Shown: piece after piece, positions 1 through 15,157 of the stretch
Numbering within the stretch: the first letter of the stretch is position 1
How the letters are laid out: each line of letters begins with the position of its first letter
NCBI RefSeq assembly: GCF_964340395.1
Contig: NC_135557.1
Coordinates: 186,001-250,000, forward strand
Reading direction: 5' to 3'
From: Glandiceps talaboti
Lineage: Eukaryota; Hemichordata; Enteropneusta; Spengelidae
Length of the DNA: 64,000 nt
The notes under the pieces: generated by a model
The model's input: the letters and a program-made list of their open reading frames with translations, nothing else
Database searches by the model: none
Told to the model about the DNA's origin: nothing
Translations under genes and position numbers: made by a program

Positions 1-3000
1 AATACCCAAAAGCCGCTATTTATTTGAGACCAAGCTATTTGGGTAAATACCTTAAAGCTGCTATTTATTTCAAATCAATGTATTTGGGTAAAAAACCTAT
101 AGCCGCTATTTATCTCAGATCAAGCTATTTTTGTAAATAGCCATTAGCAGCAATTTAACTGAGATCAAGCTATTTGGGTAAAATGCCAATAGCAGCTATT
201 TACCTAAGATCAATCAATTTTGGTAAATACCCAAAAGCGGCTATTTATTTGTGATCAAGCTATTTTGGAATATAGACAATAGCCGCTATTTATCTGAGAT
301 CTAGTTAATTTGGTATATAGCCAATTGCCGCTATTTATCTGAAATCGTGATATTTTGGTAAATAGCCAATAGCCGCTATTTATCTGATTTCGAGCTTTTT
401 TTTGTAAATAGCCAATAGCCGCTGGATCAAGCTATTTGGGAAAATACCCAAAAGCCGCTATTTATCTGAGATCGTGATATTTTCGTAATAGCCAATAGAC
501 GCTATTTATCTGAGTTTGAGCTGTTTTGGTAAATAGACAATAGCTGATATTTATCTGAGATCAAGCTATTTGAGTAAATAACCTATAGCCGCTATTTATC
601 TGAGATCAAGCTATTTGGGTAAATAGCAAATAGAAAATTTTTATTTGAAATCAAGCTATTTGGGTAAAAAAACCTATAGCCGCTATTTATCTGTGATCAA
701 GCTATGGGGTAAATAGCCAATAGCCTCTATTTATCTGAGATCAAGCTATTTGGGAAAATACCCAAAAGCCGCTATTTATTTGAGACCAAGCTATTTGGGT
801 AAATACCTTAAAGCTGCTATTTATTTCAAATCAATGTATTTGGGTAAAAAACCTATAGCCGCTATTTATCTCAGATCAAGCTATTTTTGTAAATAGCCAT
901 TAGCAGCAATTTAACTGAGATCAAGCTATTTGGGTAAATTGCCAATAGCAGCTATTTACCTAAGATCAATCAATTTTGGTAAATACCCAAAAGCGGCTAT
1001 TTATTTGTGATCAAGCTATTTTGGAATATAGACAATAGCCGCTATTTATCTGAGATCTAGTTAATTTGGTATATAGCCAATTGCCGCTATTTATCTGAAA
1101 TCGTGATATTTTGGTAAATAGCCAATAGCCGCTATTCATCTGATTTCGAGCTTTTTTGGTAAATAGCCAATAGCCGCTGGATCAAGCTATTTGGGAAAAT
1201 ACCCAAAAGCCGCTATTTATCTGAGATCGTGATATTTTCGTAATAGCCAATAGCCGCTATTTATCTGAGTTTGAGCTGTTTTGGTAAATAGCCAATAGCT
1301 GATATTTATATGAGATCAATCTATTTTGGTAAATAGCAAATAGCAGCAATTTATCTGTGATCAAGCTATTTGGGTAAATAGCCAATAGCCGATATTTATC
1401 TGAAATCAAGCTATATGGGTAAAGAACCTATAGCCGCAATTTATCTGAGATCAAGCTATTTTGGTAAATAGCAAATAGCAGCAATTTATCTGTGATCAAG
1501 CTATTTGGGTAAATAGCCAATAGCCGATATTTATCTGAGATCAAGCTATATGGGTAAAGAACCAATAGCCGCTATGTATCTGAGATCAAGCTATTTTGGT
1601 AAATAGCCAATAGCAGCAATTTAACTGAGATCAAGGTATTTGGGTCAATAGCCTATAGCAGCTTTTTATATGAGATGAAGCTATTTGGGTAAATAACCAA
1701 TAGCAGCAATTTAACTGAGATCAAGGTATTTGGGTAAATAGCCTATAGCAGCTTCTTATCTGAGATCAAGCTATTTTGGTATATAGCCAATAGCCGCTAT
1801 TTTTCTGGGTTCAAGCTATTTGGGAAAATAACCAATAGCCGTTATTTATCTCAGATCAAGCTATTTGGGTAAATAGCCAATAGCAGCAATTTAACTGAGA
1901 TCAAGCTATTTTGGTAAATACCCAAAAGCGGCTATTTATTTGTGATCAAGCTATTTTGGAATATAGACAATAGCCGCTATTTATCTGAGATCTAGTTAAT
2001 TTGATATATAGCCAACTGCCACTATTTATCTGAAATCGTGATATTTTGGTAAATAGCCAATAGCAGCTATTTATCTGATTTCGAGCTTTTTTTGTAAATA
2101 GCCAATAGCCGCTGGATCAAGCTATTTGGGAAAATACCCAAAAGCCGCTATTTATCTGAGATCGTGATATTTTCGTAATAGCCAATAGCCGCTATTTATC
2201 TGAGTTTGAGCTGTTTTGGTAAATAGCCAATAGCTGATATTTATCTGAGATCAAGCTATTTGAGTAAATAACCTATAGCCGCTATTTATCTGAGATCAAG
2301 CTATTTGGGTAAATAGCAAATAGAAAATTTTTATTTGAAATCAAGCTATTTGGGTAAAAAAACCTATAGCCGCTATTTATCTGTGATCAAGCTATGGGGT
2401 AAATAGCCAATAGCCTCTATTTATCTGAGATCAAGCTATTTGGGAAAATACCCAAAAGCCGCTATTTATTTGAGACCAAGCTATTTGGGTAAATACCTTA
2501 AAGCTGCTATTTATTTCAAATCAATGTATTTGGGTAAAAAACCTATAGCCGCTATTTATCTCAGATCAAGCTATTTTTGTAAATAGCCATTAGCAGCAAT
2601 TTAACTGAGATCAAGCTATTTGGGTAAAATGCCAATAGCAGCTATTCACCTAAGATCAATCAATTTTGGTAAATACCCAAAAGCGGCTATTTATTTGTGA
2701 TCAAGCTATTTTGGAATATAGACAATAGCCGCTATTTATCTGAGATCTAGTTAATTTGGTATATAGCCAATTGCCGCTATTTATCTGAAATCGTGATATT
2801 TTGGTAAATAGCCAATAGCCGCTATTTATCTGAGATCGTGATATTTTCGTAATAGCCAATAGACGCTATTTATCTGAGTTTGAGCTGTTTTGGTAAATAG
2901 ACAATAGCTGATATTTATCTGAGATCAAGCTATTTGAGTAAATAACCTATAGCCGCTATTTATCTGAGATCAAGCTATTTGGGTAAATAGCAAATAGAAC

Positions 3001-6000
3001 ATTTTTATTTGAAATCAAGCTATTTGGGTAAAAAAACCTATAGCCGCTATTTATCTGTGATCAAGCTATGGGGTAAATAGCCAATAGCCTCTATTTATCT
3101 GAGATCAAGCTATTTGGGAAAATACCCAAAAGCCGCTATTTATTTGAGACCAAGCTATTTGGGTAAATACCTTAAAGCTGCTATTTATTTCAAATCAATG
3201 TATTTGGGTAAAAAACCTATAGCCGCTATTTATCTCAGATCAAGCTATTTTTGTAAATAGCCATTAGCAGCAATTTAACTGAGATCAAGCTATTTGGGTA
3301 AAATGCCAATAGCAGCTATTCACCTAAGATCAATCAATTTTGGTAAATACCCAAAAGCGGCTATTTATTTGTGATCAAGCTATTTTGGAATATAGACAAT
3401 AGCCGCTATTTATCTGAGATCTAGTTAATTTGGTATATAGCCAATTGCCGCTATTTATCTGAAATCGTGATATTTTGGTAAATAGCCAATAGCCGCTATT
3501 TATCTGATTTCGAGCTTTTTTTTGTAAATAGCCAATAGCCGCTGGATCAAGCTATTTGGGAAAATACCCAAAAGCCGCTATTTATCTGAGATCGTGATAT
3601 TTTCGTAATAGCCAATAGCCGCTATTTATCTGAGTTTGAGCTGTTTTGGTAAATAGCCAATAGCTGATATTCATATGAGATCAAGCTATTTTGGTAAATA
3701 GCAAATAGCAGCAATTTATCTGAGATCAAGCTATTTGGGTAAATAGCCAATAGCCGATATTTATCTGAAATCAAGCTATATGGGTAAAGAACCTATAGCC
3801 GCAATTTATCTGAGATCAAGCTAGTTTGGTAAATAGCAAATAGCAGCAATTTATCTGTGATCAAGCTATTTAGGTAAATAGCCAATAGCCGATATTTATC
3901 TGAGATCAAGCTATTTGGGTAAATAACCGATAGCAGCAATTTAACTGAGATCAAGGTATTTGGGTCAATAGCCTATAGCAGCTTTTTATATGAGATCAAG
4001 CTATTTGGGTAAATAACCAATAGCAGCAATTTAACTGAAATCAAGGTATTTGGGTAAATAGCCTATAGCAGCTTCTTATCTGAGATCAAGCTATTTTGGT
4101 ATATAGCCAATAGCCGCTATTTTTCTGGGTTCAAGCTATTTGGGAAAATAACCAATAGCCGTTATTTATCTCAGATCAAGCTATTTGGGTAAATAGCCAA
4201 TAGCAGCAATTTAACTGAGATCAAGCTATTTTGGTAAATACCCAAAAGCGGCTATTTATTTGTGATCAAGCTATTTTGGAATATAGACAATAGCCACTAT
4301 TTATCTGAGATCTATTTAATTTGGTATATAGCCAATTGCCACTATTTATCTGAAATCGTGATATTTTGGTAAATAGCCAATAGCAGCTATTTATCTGATT
4401 TCGAGCTTTTTTTGTAAATAGCCAATAGCTGCTGGATCAAGCTATTTGGGAAAATACCCAAAAGCCGCTATTTATCTGAGATCGTGATATTTTCGTAATA
4501 GCCAATAGACGCTATTTATCTGAGTTTGAGCTGTTTTGGTAAATAGACAATAGCTGATATTTATCTGAGATCAAGCTATTTGAGTAAATAACCTATAGCC
4601 GCTATTTATCTGAGATCAAGCTATTTGGGTAAATAGCAAATAGAAAATTTTTATTTGAAATCAAGCTATTTGGGTAAAAAAACCTATAGCCGCTATTTAT
4701 CTGTGATCAAGCTATGGGGTAAATAGCCAATAGCCTCTATTTATCTGAGATCAAGCTATTTGGGAAAATACCCAAAAGCCGCTATTTATTTGAGACCAAG
4801 CTATTTGGGTAAATACCTTAAAGCTGCTATTTATTTCAAATCAATGTATTTGGGTAAAAAACCTATAGCCGCTATTTATCTCAGATCAAGCTATTTTTGT
4901 AAATAGCCATTAGCAGCAATTTAACTGAGATCAAGCTATTTGGGTAAATTGCCAATAGCAGCTATTTACCTAAGATCAATCAATTTTGGTAAATACCCAA
5001 AAGCGGCTATTTATTTGTGATCAAGCTATTTTGGAATATAGACAATAGCCGCTATTTATCTGAGATCTAGTTAATTTGGTATATAGCCAATTGCCGCTAT
5101 TTATCTGAAATCGTGATATTTTGGTAAATAGCCAATAGCCGCTATTTATCTGATTTCGAGCTTTTTTTGTAAATAGCCAATAGCCGCTGGATCAAGCTAT
5201 TTGGGAAAATACCCAAAAGCCGCTATATATCTGAGATCGTGATATTTTCGTAATAGCCAATAGCCGCTATTTATCTGAGTTTGAGCTGTTTTGGTAAATA
5301 GCCAATAGCTGATATTTATATGAGATCAAGCTATTTTGGTAAATAGCAAATAGCAGCAATTTATCTGTGATCAAGCTATTTGGGTAAACAGCCAATAGCC
5401 GATATTTATCTGAAATCAAGCTATATGGGTAAAGAACCTATAGCCGCAATTTATCTGAGATCAAGCTATTTTGGTAAATAGCAAATAGCAGCAATTTATC
5501 TGTGATCAAGCTATTTGGGTAAATAGCCAATAGCCGATATTTATCTGAGATCAAGCTATATGGGTAAAGAACCAATAGCCGCTATGTATCTGAGATCAAG
5601 CTATTTTGGTAAATAGCCAATAGCAGCAATTTAACTAAGATCAAGGTATTTGGGTAAATTGCCAATATCAGCTACTTATCTGAGATCAAGCTATTTTGGT
5701 AAATAACCAATTGTAGCAATTTAACTGAGATCAAGCTATTTAGGTAAATAACCAATAGCCGATATTATCTGAGATCAAGCTATTTTGGTAAATTGCCAAA
5801 AGCCACTATTTATTAGAGATCAAGCTATTTGGGTAAATAGACAATAGCCAATATTTGTCTGAGATCAAGCTATTTGGGTAAATAACCTATAGTCGCTATG
5901 TATCTGACATCCTGATATTTTCGTAATAGCAAATAACCGCTCTTTTTCTTACTTCGAGCTGTTTTGATAAATAGCCAATAGCTGCTTGATCAAGTTAATT

Positions 6001-9000
6001 GGGAAAATACCCAAAAGCAGCTATTTATTAGAGATGAAGCTATTTGGGTAAATAGCAAATATAAATTTTTTATTTGAAATCAAGCTATTTGGGTAAAAAA
6101 ACCTATAGCCGCTATTTATCTGTGATCAAGCTATGGGGTAAATAGCCAATAACCTCTATTTATCTGAGATCAAGCTATTTGGGAAAATACCCAAAAGCCG
6201 CTATTTATTTGAGACCAAGCTATTTGGGTAAATACCTTAAAGCTGCTATTTATTTCAAATCAATGTATTTGGGTAAAAAACCTATAGCCGCTATTTATCT
6301 CAGATCAAGCTATTTTTGTAAATAGCCATTAGCAGCAATTTAACTGAGATCAAGCTATTTGGGTAAATTGCCAATAGCAGCTATTTACCTAAGATCAATC
6401 TATTTTGGTAACTACCTTAAAGCCGCTATTTATTTCAGATCAAGCTATTTGGGTAAATACCCAAAACCAGCTATTTATTTGAGAACAGGTTATTTGGGTA
6501 AATAGCCAATATCCGCTATTTATCTGAGATCAAGCTATTTGGGTAAATACCAAATAGCAGCAATTTATCTGTGATCAAGCTATTTGGGTGAATAGCCAAT
6601 AGCCGACATTTATCTGAGATCAAGCTATATGGGTATAGATCCAATAGCCGATATTTATCTGAGATCAAGCTATTTGGGTAAATACCAAATAGCAGCAATT
6701 TATCTGTGATCAAGCTATTTGGGTGAATGGCCAATAGCCGACATTTATCTGAGATCAAGCTATATGGGTAAAGATCCAATAGCCGCTATGTATCTGAGAT
6801 CAAGCTATTTTGGTAAATAGCCAATAGCAGCAATTTAACTAAGATCAAGGTATTTGAGTAAATTGCCAATATCAGCTACTTATCTGAGATCAAGCTATTT
6901 TGGTAAATAACCAATTGTAGCAATTTAACTGAGATCAAGCTATTTAGGTAAATAACCAATAGCCAATATTTGTCTGAGATCAAGCTATTTGGGTAAATAA
7001 CCTATAGTCGCTATGTATCTGACATCCTGATATTTTCGTAATAGCAAATATTTGCTCTTTTTCTTAGTTCGAGCTGTTTTGATAAATAGCCAATAGCTGC
7101 TTGATCAAGTTAATTGGGAAAATACCCAAAAGCAGCTATTTATTAGAGATCAAGCTATTTGGATAAATAGTAAATAGAATTTTTTTATTTGAAATCAAGC
7201 TATTTGGGTAAAAAAACCTATAGCCGCTATTTATCTGTGATCAAGCTATGGGGTAAATAGCCAATAGCCTCTATTTATCTGAGATCAAGCTATTTGGGAA
7301 AATACCCAAAAGCCGCTATTTATTTGAGACCAAGCTATTTGGGTAAAGACCTTAAAGCTGCTATTTATTTCAAATCAATGTATTTGGGTAAAAAACCTAT
7401 AGCCGCTATTTATCTCAGATCAAGCTATTTTTGTAAATAGCCATTAGCAGCAATTTAACTGAGATCAAGCTATTTGGGTTAATTGCCAATAGCAGCTATT
7501 TACCTAAGATCAATCTATTTTGGTAAATACCTTAAAGCCGCTATTTTTTTCAGATCAAGCTATTTGGGTAAATACCCAAAACCAGCTATTTATTTGAGAT
7601 CAGGTTATTTGGGTAAATAGCCAATATCCGCTATTTATCCGATTTCGAGCTATTTTTGTAAATAGCGAATAGCCGCTGGATCAAGCTATTTGGGAAAATA
7701 CCCAAAAGCCGCTATTTATCTGAGATCGTGATATTTTCGTAATAGCCAATAGCCGCTATTTATCTGAGTTTGAGCTGTTTTGGTAAATAGCCAATAGCTG
7801 ATATTTATATGAGATCAAGCTATTTTGGTAAATAGCAAATAGCAGCAATTCATCTGTGATCAAGCTATTTGGGTAAATAGCTAATAGCAGCAATTTATCT
7901 GTGATCAAGCTATTTGGGTAAATAGCCAATAGCCGATATTTATCTGAGATCAAGCTATATGGGTAAAGAACCAATAGCCGCTATGTATCTGAGATCAAGC
8001 TATTTTGGTAAATAGCCAATAGCAGCAATTTAACTAAGATCAAGGTATTTGGGTAAATTGCCAATATCAGCTACTTATCTGAGATCAAGCTATTTTGGTA
8101 AATAACCAATTGTAGCAATTAACTGAGATCAAGCTATTTAGGTAAATAACCAATAGCCGATATTATCTGAGATCAAGCTATTTTGGTAAATTGCCAAAAG
8201 CCACTATTTATCAGAGATCAAGCTATTTGGGTAAATAGACAATAGCCAATATTTGTCTGAGATCAAGCTATTTGGGTAAATAACCTATAGTCGCTATGTA
8301 TCTGACATCCTGATATTTTCGTAATAGCAAATAACCGCTCTTTTTCTTAGTTCGAGCTGTTTTGATAAATAGCCAATAGCCGCTATTTATCTGAGATCAA
8401 GCTATTAAGGTATATAACCATTAGCCGCAATTTATCTGAGATCGTGATATTTTCGTAATAGCCAATAGCCGCTATTTATTTGAGATCAAGCTATTTGGGT
8501 AAATAGCCAATAGTCGCTATTTATCTGAGTTCAAGCTGTTTTGGTAAATAGCCAATAGCCGCTATTTTTCTGGGTTCAAGCTATTTGGGTAAATAGCCAA
8601 TAGCCGCTATTTATTTGAGATCAAGCTATTTGGGAAAATAACCAATAGCCGTTATTTATCTCAGATCAAGCTATTTGGGTAAATAGCCAATAGCAGCAAT
8701 TTAACTGAGATCAAGCTATTTTGGTAAATACCCAAAAGGGGCTATTTATTTGTGATCAAGCTATTTTGGTATATAGACAATAGCCGCTATTTATCTGAGA
8801 TCTAGTTAATTTGGTAAATAGCCAATAGCCGCTATTTTTCTGAGATCGTGATATTTTCGTAATAGCCAATAGCCGCTATTTATCTGAGTTTGAGCTGTTT
8901 TGGTAAATAGCCAATAGCTGATATTTATCTGAGATCAAGCTATTTGGGTAAATAACCTATAGCTGCAATTTATCTGAGATCAAGCTATTTTGGTAAATAG

Positions 9001-12000
9001 CAAATAGCAGCAATTTATCTGTGATCAAGCTATTTGGGTAAATAGCCAATAGCCGATATTTATCTGAGATCAAGCTATATGGGTAAAGAACCAATAGCCG
9101 CTATGTATCTGAGATCAAGCTATTTTGGTAAATAGCCAATAGCAGCAATTTAACTAAGATCAAGGTATTTGGGTTAATTGCCAATATCAGCTACTTATCT
9201 GAGATCAACTATTTTGGTAAATAACCAATTGTAGCAATTTAACTGAGATCAAGCTATTTAGGTAAATAACCAATAGCCGATATTATCTGAGATCAAGCTA
9301 TTTTGGTAAATTGCCAAAAGCCACTATTTATCAGAGATCAAGCTATTTGGGTAAATAGACAATAGCCAATATTTGTCTGAGATCAAGCTATTTGGGTAAA
9401 TAACCTATAGTCGCTATGTATCTGACATCGTGATATTTTCGTAATAGCAAATAACCGCTCTTTTTCTTAGTTCGAGCTGTTTTGATAAATAGCCAATAGC
9501 CGCTATTTATCTGAGATCAAGCTATTTTGGTATATAACCATTAGCCGCAATTTATCTGAGATCGTGATATTTTCGTAATAGCCAATAGCCGCTATTTATT
9601 TGAGATCAAGCTATTTGGGTAAATAGCCAATAGCCTTCTATTTATCTGAGTTCAAGCTGCTTTGGTAAATAGCCAATAGCCGCTATTTTTCTGGGTTCAA
9701 GCTATTTGGGAAAATAACCAATAGCCGTTATTTATCTGAGATCAAGCTATTTTGGTAAATAGCCAATAGCAGCAATTTAACTGAGATCAAGGTATTTGGG
9801 TAAATAGCCAATAGCAGCTTCTTATCTGAGATAAATCTATTTTTGTAAATAGCCAATAGTCGCTATTTATCTCAGATCAAACTTGCTATTTGGGTAAATA
9901 ACAAATAGCCGCTATTTATCTGAGATCAAGCTATTTGTTAAAATACCCAAAAGCCGCTATTTATTTGAGATCAAGCTATTTCGGTAAAGAGCCAACAGCC
10001 TAATTTCATCTTAGATCAAGCTATTTGCGTAAATAAGCTAGCCGCTATGTATCTGAGATCAGGCTATTTTAGCAAATTGCCAATAGCAGCAATTTAACTG
10101 AGATGAAGTCATTTGGGTAAATAGCCAATAGCAGCTACTTATCTCAGATCAAGCTATTTGGGTAATTAGCCAATAGTCGCTATTTATCTGAGATCAAACT
10201 ATTTGGATAAATAGCCAACAGAAGCTATTTATCTGAGATCAAGCTATTTTGGTATATAGCCAATAGCCGCTATTTATCTGAGATCGTCATATTTTAGAAA
10301 ATACCCAAAAGCCGCTATTTATCTGAGATCAAGCTATTTGTGTAAATAGCCAATAGAAAATATTTATCTGAGATCAAGCCATTTGGGTAAATAACCTATA
10401 GCTGTTGTTTATCTGAGATCAAGCTATTTTGGTAAATAGCCAATAGCAGCATTTTTTATATGAGTTCAAGCTATTTGGGTAAATACCTTAAAGCCGTTAT
10501 TTATTTCAGATCAAGCTATTTGGGTAAATACCCAAAAGCCGCTCTTTATCTGAGATCAAGCTATTTGTTAAAATACCCAAAAGCCGCTATTTATACGAGA
10601 TCAAGCTATTTCGGTAAAGAGCCAACAGCCTAAATTTGTCTGAGATCAAGCTATTTGCGTAAATAAGCTAGCCGCTAGATATCTGAGATCAGGCTATTTT
10701 AGCAAATTGCCAATAGCAGCAATTTAACTGAGATGAAGCCATTTGGGTAAATAGCCAATAGCAGCTACTTATCTGAGATCAAGCTATTTGGGTAAATAGC
10801 CAATAGCCGCTATTTATCTCAGATCAAGCTATTTGGGTAATTAGCCAATAGTCGCTATTTATCTGAGATCAAACTGTTTGGATAAATAGCCAACAGCCGC
10901 TATTTATTTGAGATCAAGCTATTTGGGTAAATAGCCAATAGCTGCTATAAATCTGAGATTAAACTCTTTTGGTAAATAGCTAATAGCCGCTATTTATCTC
11001 AGATCAAGCTATTTGGGTAATTAGCCAATAGTCGCTATTTATCTGAGATCAAACTATTTGGATAAATAGCCAACAGCCGCTATTTATCTGAGATCAAGCT
11101 ATTTGGGTAAATAGCCAATAGCTGCTATATATCTGAGATCAAACTATTTGGGTAAATAGCCAATAGCCGCTATTTATCTGACATCAAACTATTTGGGTAA
11201 ATAGCCAATAGTCGCTATTTAGCTGAGATCATGTTATTTTGGTAAATAGCTAATAGCCGCTATTTATCTGAGATCAAATTATTTTGGTATATAGCCAATA
11301 GCCGCTATTTATCTGATTTCGAGCTATTTTTGTAAATAGCCAATAGCCACTGGATCAAGCTATTTGGGAAAATACCCAAAAGCTGCTATTTATCTGAGAT
11401 CGTGATATTTTCGTAATAGCCAATAGTCGCTATTTATCTGAGTTTGAACTGTTTTGGTAAATAGCCAATAGCTGATATTTATCTGAGATCGTGATATTTT
11501 CATAATAGCCAATACACGCTATTTATCTGAGTTTGAACTGTTTTGGTAAATAGCCAATAGCCGATATTTATCTGAGATCAAGCTATTTGGGTAAATAATC
11601 AATAGCCGCTATGTATCTGAGATCAAGCTATTTTGGTAAATAGCCAAAAGCAGCAATTTAACTGAGATCAAGGTATTTGGGTAAATAGCCAATAGCAGCT
11701 TCTTATCTGAGATCAAGCTATTTTTGTTAATAGCCAATGTAAAATATTTATTTGAGATCAAGCTATTTGGGTAAATAACCTATAGCCGCTATTTATCTGA
11801 GATCAAGTTATTTTGGTAAATAGCCGATAGCAGCAATTTAACTGAGATCAAGCTATTTGGGTAAATAGCCAATAGCTGATATTTATCTGAGATCAAGCTA
11901 TTTTGGTAAATAGCCAAAAGCCGCTATTTATCTGAGATCAAGCTATTTTGGTATATAGCCAATAGCCACTATTTATCTGAGATCGTCATATCTTGGAAAA

Positions 12001-15000
12001 TACCCAAAAGCTGCTATTTATTTGAGATGAAGCCATTTGGGTAAATAGCCAATAGCAGCTACTTATCTGAGATCAAGCTATTTGGGTAAATAGCCAATAG
12101 CCGCTATTTATCTCAGATCAAGCTATTTGGGTAAATAGCCAATAGCCGATATTTATCTGAGATCAAGCTATTTTGGTAAATAGCCAAAAGCCGCTATTTA
12201 TCTGAGATCAAGCTATTTTGGTATATAGCCAATAGCCACTATTTATCTGAGATCGTCATATCTTGGAAAATACCCAAAAGCTGCTATTTATTTGAGATGA
12301 AGCCATTTGGGTAAATAGCCAATAGCTGCTATAAATCTGAGATTAAACTCTTTTGGTAAATAGCCAATAGCCGCTATTTATCTCAGATCAAGCTATTTGG
12401 GTAATTAGCCAATAGTCGCTATTTATCTGAGATCAAGCTATTTTGGTATATAGCCAATAGCCACTATTTATCTGAAATCGTGATATTTGGGTAAATAGCC
12501 AACATCCGTTATTTATCTGAGATCAAACTATTTTGGAAAATAGCCAGTAGCCGCTAATTATCTGAGATCAAGCTATTTTGCTATTTATCTGAGTTAGTGA
12601 GATTTTGATAAAAAGCCAATAGCCGCTATTTATCTTAGTTCGAGCTATTTTGGTAAATAGCCAATATCTGCTATTTATCTGAAATCAAGCTATTTGGGAA
12701 AATAACCAAAAGCCGCTATTTATTTAATATTTGAGATCGAGCTATTTGGGTAAATAGCCAATAGCCGATATTTATCTGAGATCAAGCTATTTGGGTAAAT
12801 AGCCTATAGCCGCTAATTATCTGAGATCAAGCTATTTGAGTAAATAGCCAATATCCGCTATTTATTTGAGATCAAGCTATTTTGGTAAATAGCCAATTGC
12901 CAATATTTATCTGAGATCAAGCTATTTGGGAAAATACCCAAAAGCCGCTATTTATTTGAGATCAAGCTATTTGGGTAATTAGCCAATAGTCGCTATTTAT
13001 CTGAGATCAAACTATTTGGATAAATAGCCAACAGCCGCTATTTATCTGAGTTCAAGCTATTTGGGTAAATAGCCAATAGCTGCTATATATCTGAGATCAA
13101 ACTATTTTGGTAAATAGCCAATAGCCGCTATTTATCTCAGATCAAGCTATTTGGGTAATTAGCCAATAGTCGCTATTTATCTGAGATCAAGCTATTTTTG
13201 TAAATAGCCAATAGCGGCTATTTATTTGTGATCAAGCTATTTGGGTAAATAACCTATAGCCGCTATTTATCTGAGATCAAGCTATTTGGGTAAATAGCCA
13301 ATAGCCGCTATTTATCTCAGATCAAGCTATTTGAGTAATTAGCCAATAGTCGCTATTTATCTGAATTCAAACTATTTTGATAAATAGCCAATAGCTGCTA
13401 TTTATCTGAGATCGAGCTATTTGGGTAAAGAGCAAATAGCTGCTATTTATCTGAGATCAAGCTATTTCGATAAATACCAATAGCCACTAGTTCTTAGAGT
13501 TCAAGCTATTTTGGTAAATAGCCAATAGCTGCTATTTATCTGAGATCAAACTATTTGGGTAAATAGCCAATAGCTGCTATTTTTCTGGGTTCAAGCTATT
13601 TGGGAAAATAACCAATAGCCGATATTTATCTGAGATTAAGTTATTTTGGTAAATAGCTAATAGCCGCTATTTTTCTGAGATCAAACTATTTTGGTAAATA
13701 GCCAATAGCTGCTTTTTTTCTGGGTTCAAGCTATTTGGGAAATTAACCAATAGCAGCAATTTAACTGAGATAAAGCTATTACGGTAAATTCCCAATAGCG
13801 GCTATTTATTTGTGATCAAGCTATTTTGGTATATAGCCAATAGCCGCTATTTATCTGAGATCAAGCTATTTTGGTATATAGCCAATAGCAGCTATTTATC
13901 TGAAATCGTGATATTTGGGTAAATAGCCAACATCCGTTATTTATCTGAGATTAAACTATTTTGGAAAATAGCCAATAGCCGCTAATTATCTGAGATCAAG
14001 CTATTTTGCTATTTATCTGAGATCGTGATATTTTGATAAAAAGCCAATAGCCGCTATTTATCTTAGTTCGAGCTATTTTGGTAAATAGCCAATATCTGCT
14101 ATTTATCTGAAATCAAGCTATTTGGGAAAATAACCAAAAGCCGCTATTTATTTAATATTTGAGATCAAGCTATTTGGGTAAATAGCCAACAGCCGATATT
14201 TATCTGAGATCAAGCTATTTGGGTAAATAGCCTATAGCCGCTATGTATCTGAGATCAAGGTATTTGAGTAAATAGCCAATATCCGCTATTTATTTGAGAT
14301 CAAGCTATTTGGGTAAATAGCCTATAGCCGCTATTTATCTGAGATCAAGCTATTTGGGTAAATAGCCAATAGCCGCTATTTATCTTAGATCAAGCTATTT
14401 ATCTGAGATCGTGATATTTTCGTAATAGCCAATAGCCTCTATTTATTTGAGATCAAGCTATTTGGGTAAATAGCCAATAGCCGCTATTTATCTTAGATCA
14501 AGCTATTTTGGTTTATAGCCATTAGCCGCTATTTATCTGAGATCGTGATATTTTCGTAATAGCCAATAGCCGCTATTTATCTGAGTTCGAGCTGTTTTGG
14601 TAAATAGCCAATAGCCGCTATTTTTCTGAAATCATGATATTTTGGTAAAAAGCCAATAGCCGTTATTTATCTGATTTCGAGCTATTTTTGTAAATAACCA
14701 ATACCTGCTGGATCAAGCTATTTTGGAAAATACCCAAAAGACACTATTTATCTGAGAGTAAGCTATTTTTTTATATAGCCAATAGCCACTATTTTTTTTA
14801 AGATCGTGATATTTTGATAAATAGCAAATAGCCGCTATTCATCTGAGTTCGAGCTATTTTTGTAAATAGCCAATAGCCGCTGGATCAAGCTATTTGGGAA
14901 AATAGCCAAAAGCCACTATTTATTTGAGATCATGCTATTTGGGTAAATAGCCAAAAGAAAATATTTATCTGAGATCAAGCTATTTGGGTAAATAACCTAT

Positions 15001-15047
15001 AGCCGCAATTTAACTGAGATCAAGGTATTTGGGTAAATAGCCAATAG
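1..15047. repeat. 45-bp satellite array, about 330 units, higher-order structure
   Basis: The whole interval is made of diverged copies of one 45-bp unit. Each unit carries ATCAAGCTATTTGGG, then TAAATAGCCAATAGCC, then GCTATTTATCTGAG. The array starts outside the window and stops abruptly after CCAATAG at 15047. Blocks of about 0.7-1.7 kb recur: the string AATACCCAAAAGCCGC starts at 1, 757, 2447, 3121, 4767, 6186 and 7301 with nearly identical following sequence, so segments were duplicated as blocks on top of single-unit amplification. From about 9.9 kb onward the order is less regular. Since 45 is a multiple of three, the minus strand gives 15-residue peptide repeats, but stops are frequent and I see no sign of coding. 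Each unit has inverted repeats that can pair in two ways. Centromeric, subtelomeric or element-associated origin cannot be told from sequence alone. Confidence 0.97.
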
Positions 15048-15157
15048 TATACCTCGTTATCAAAATGTAATTAATGCAACGAGGGTAAAGTTAGATCTAG
15101 CCATTTCTCCTTCTTTATGGTTAATTCTGAGTAAAATGATTATAAATTTGAATACGA
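15048..15157 (+). other. junction between satellite and virus-like gene block
   Basis: The satellite ends mid-unit and AT-rich unique DNA begins. CCTCGTT (15052-15058) and AACGAGG (15078-15084) form a 7-bp inverted repeat with a 19-nt loop. This is the place to look for the left end of the integrated element, but no clear terminal inverted repeat is seen. Confidence 0.4.

Noticed and set aside
6516-7974. Minus-strand ORFs of 87 and 72 codons with 15-residue peptide repeats in the satellite
   Set aside because: The 45-bp unit length keeps the frame automatically; stops interrupt most of the array and there is no start, promoter or conservation argument.
1-15047. CRISPR-like array
   Set aside because: Units are contiguous with no unique spacers, and the window is animal DNA.
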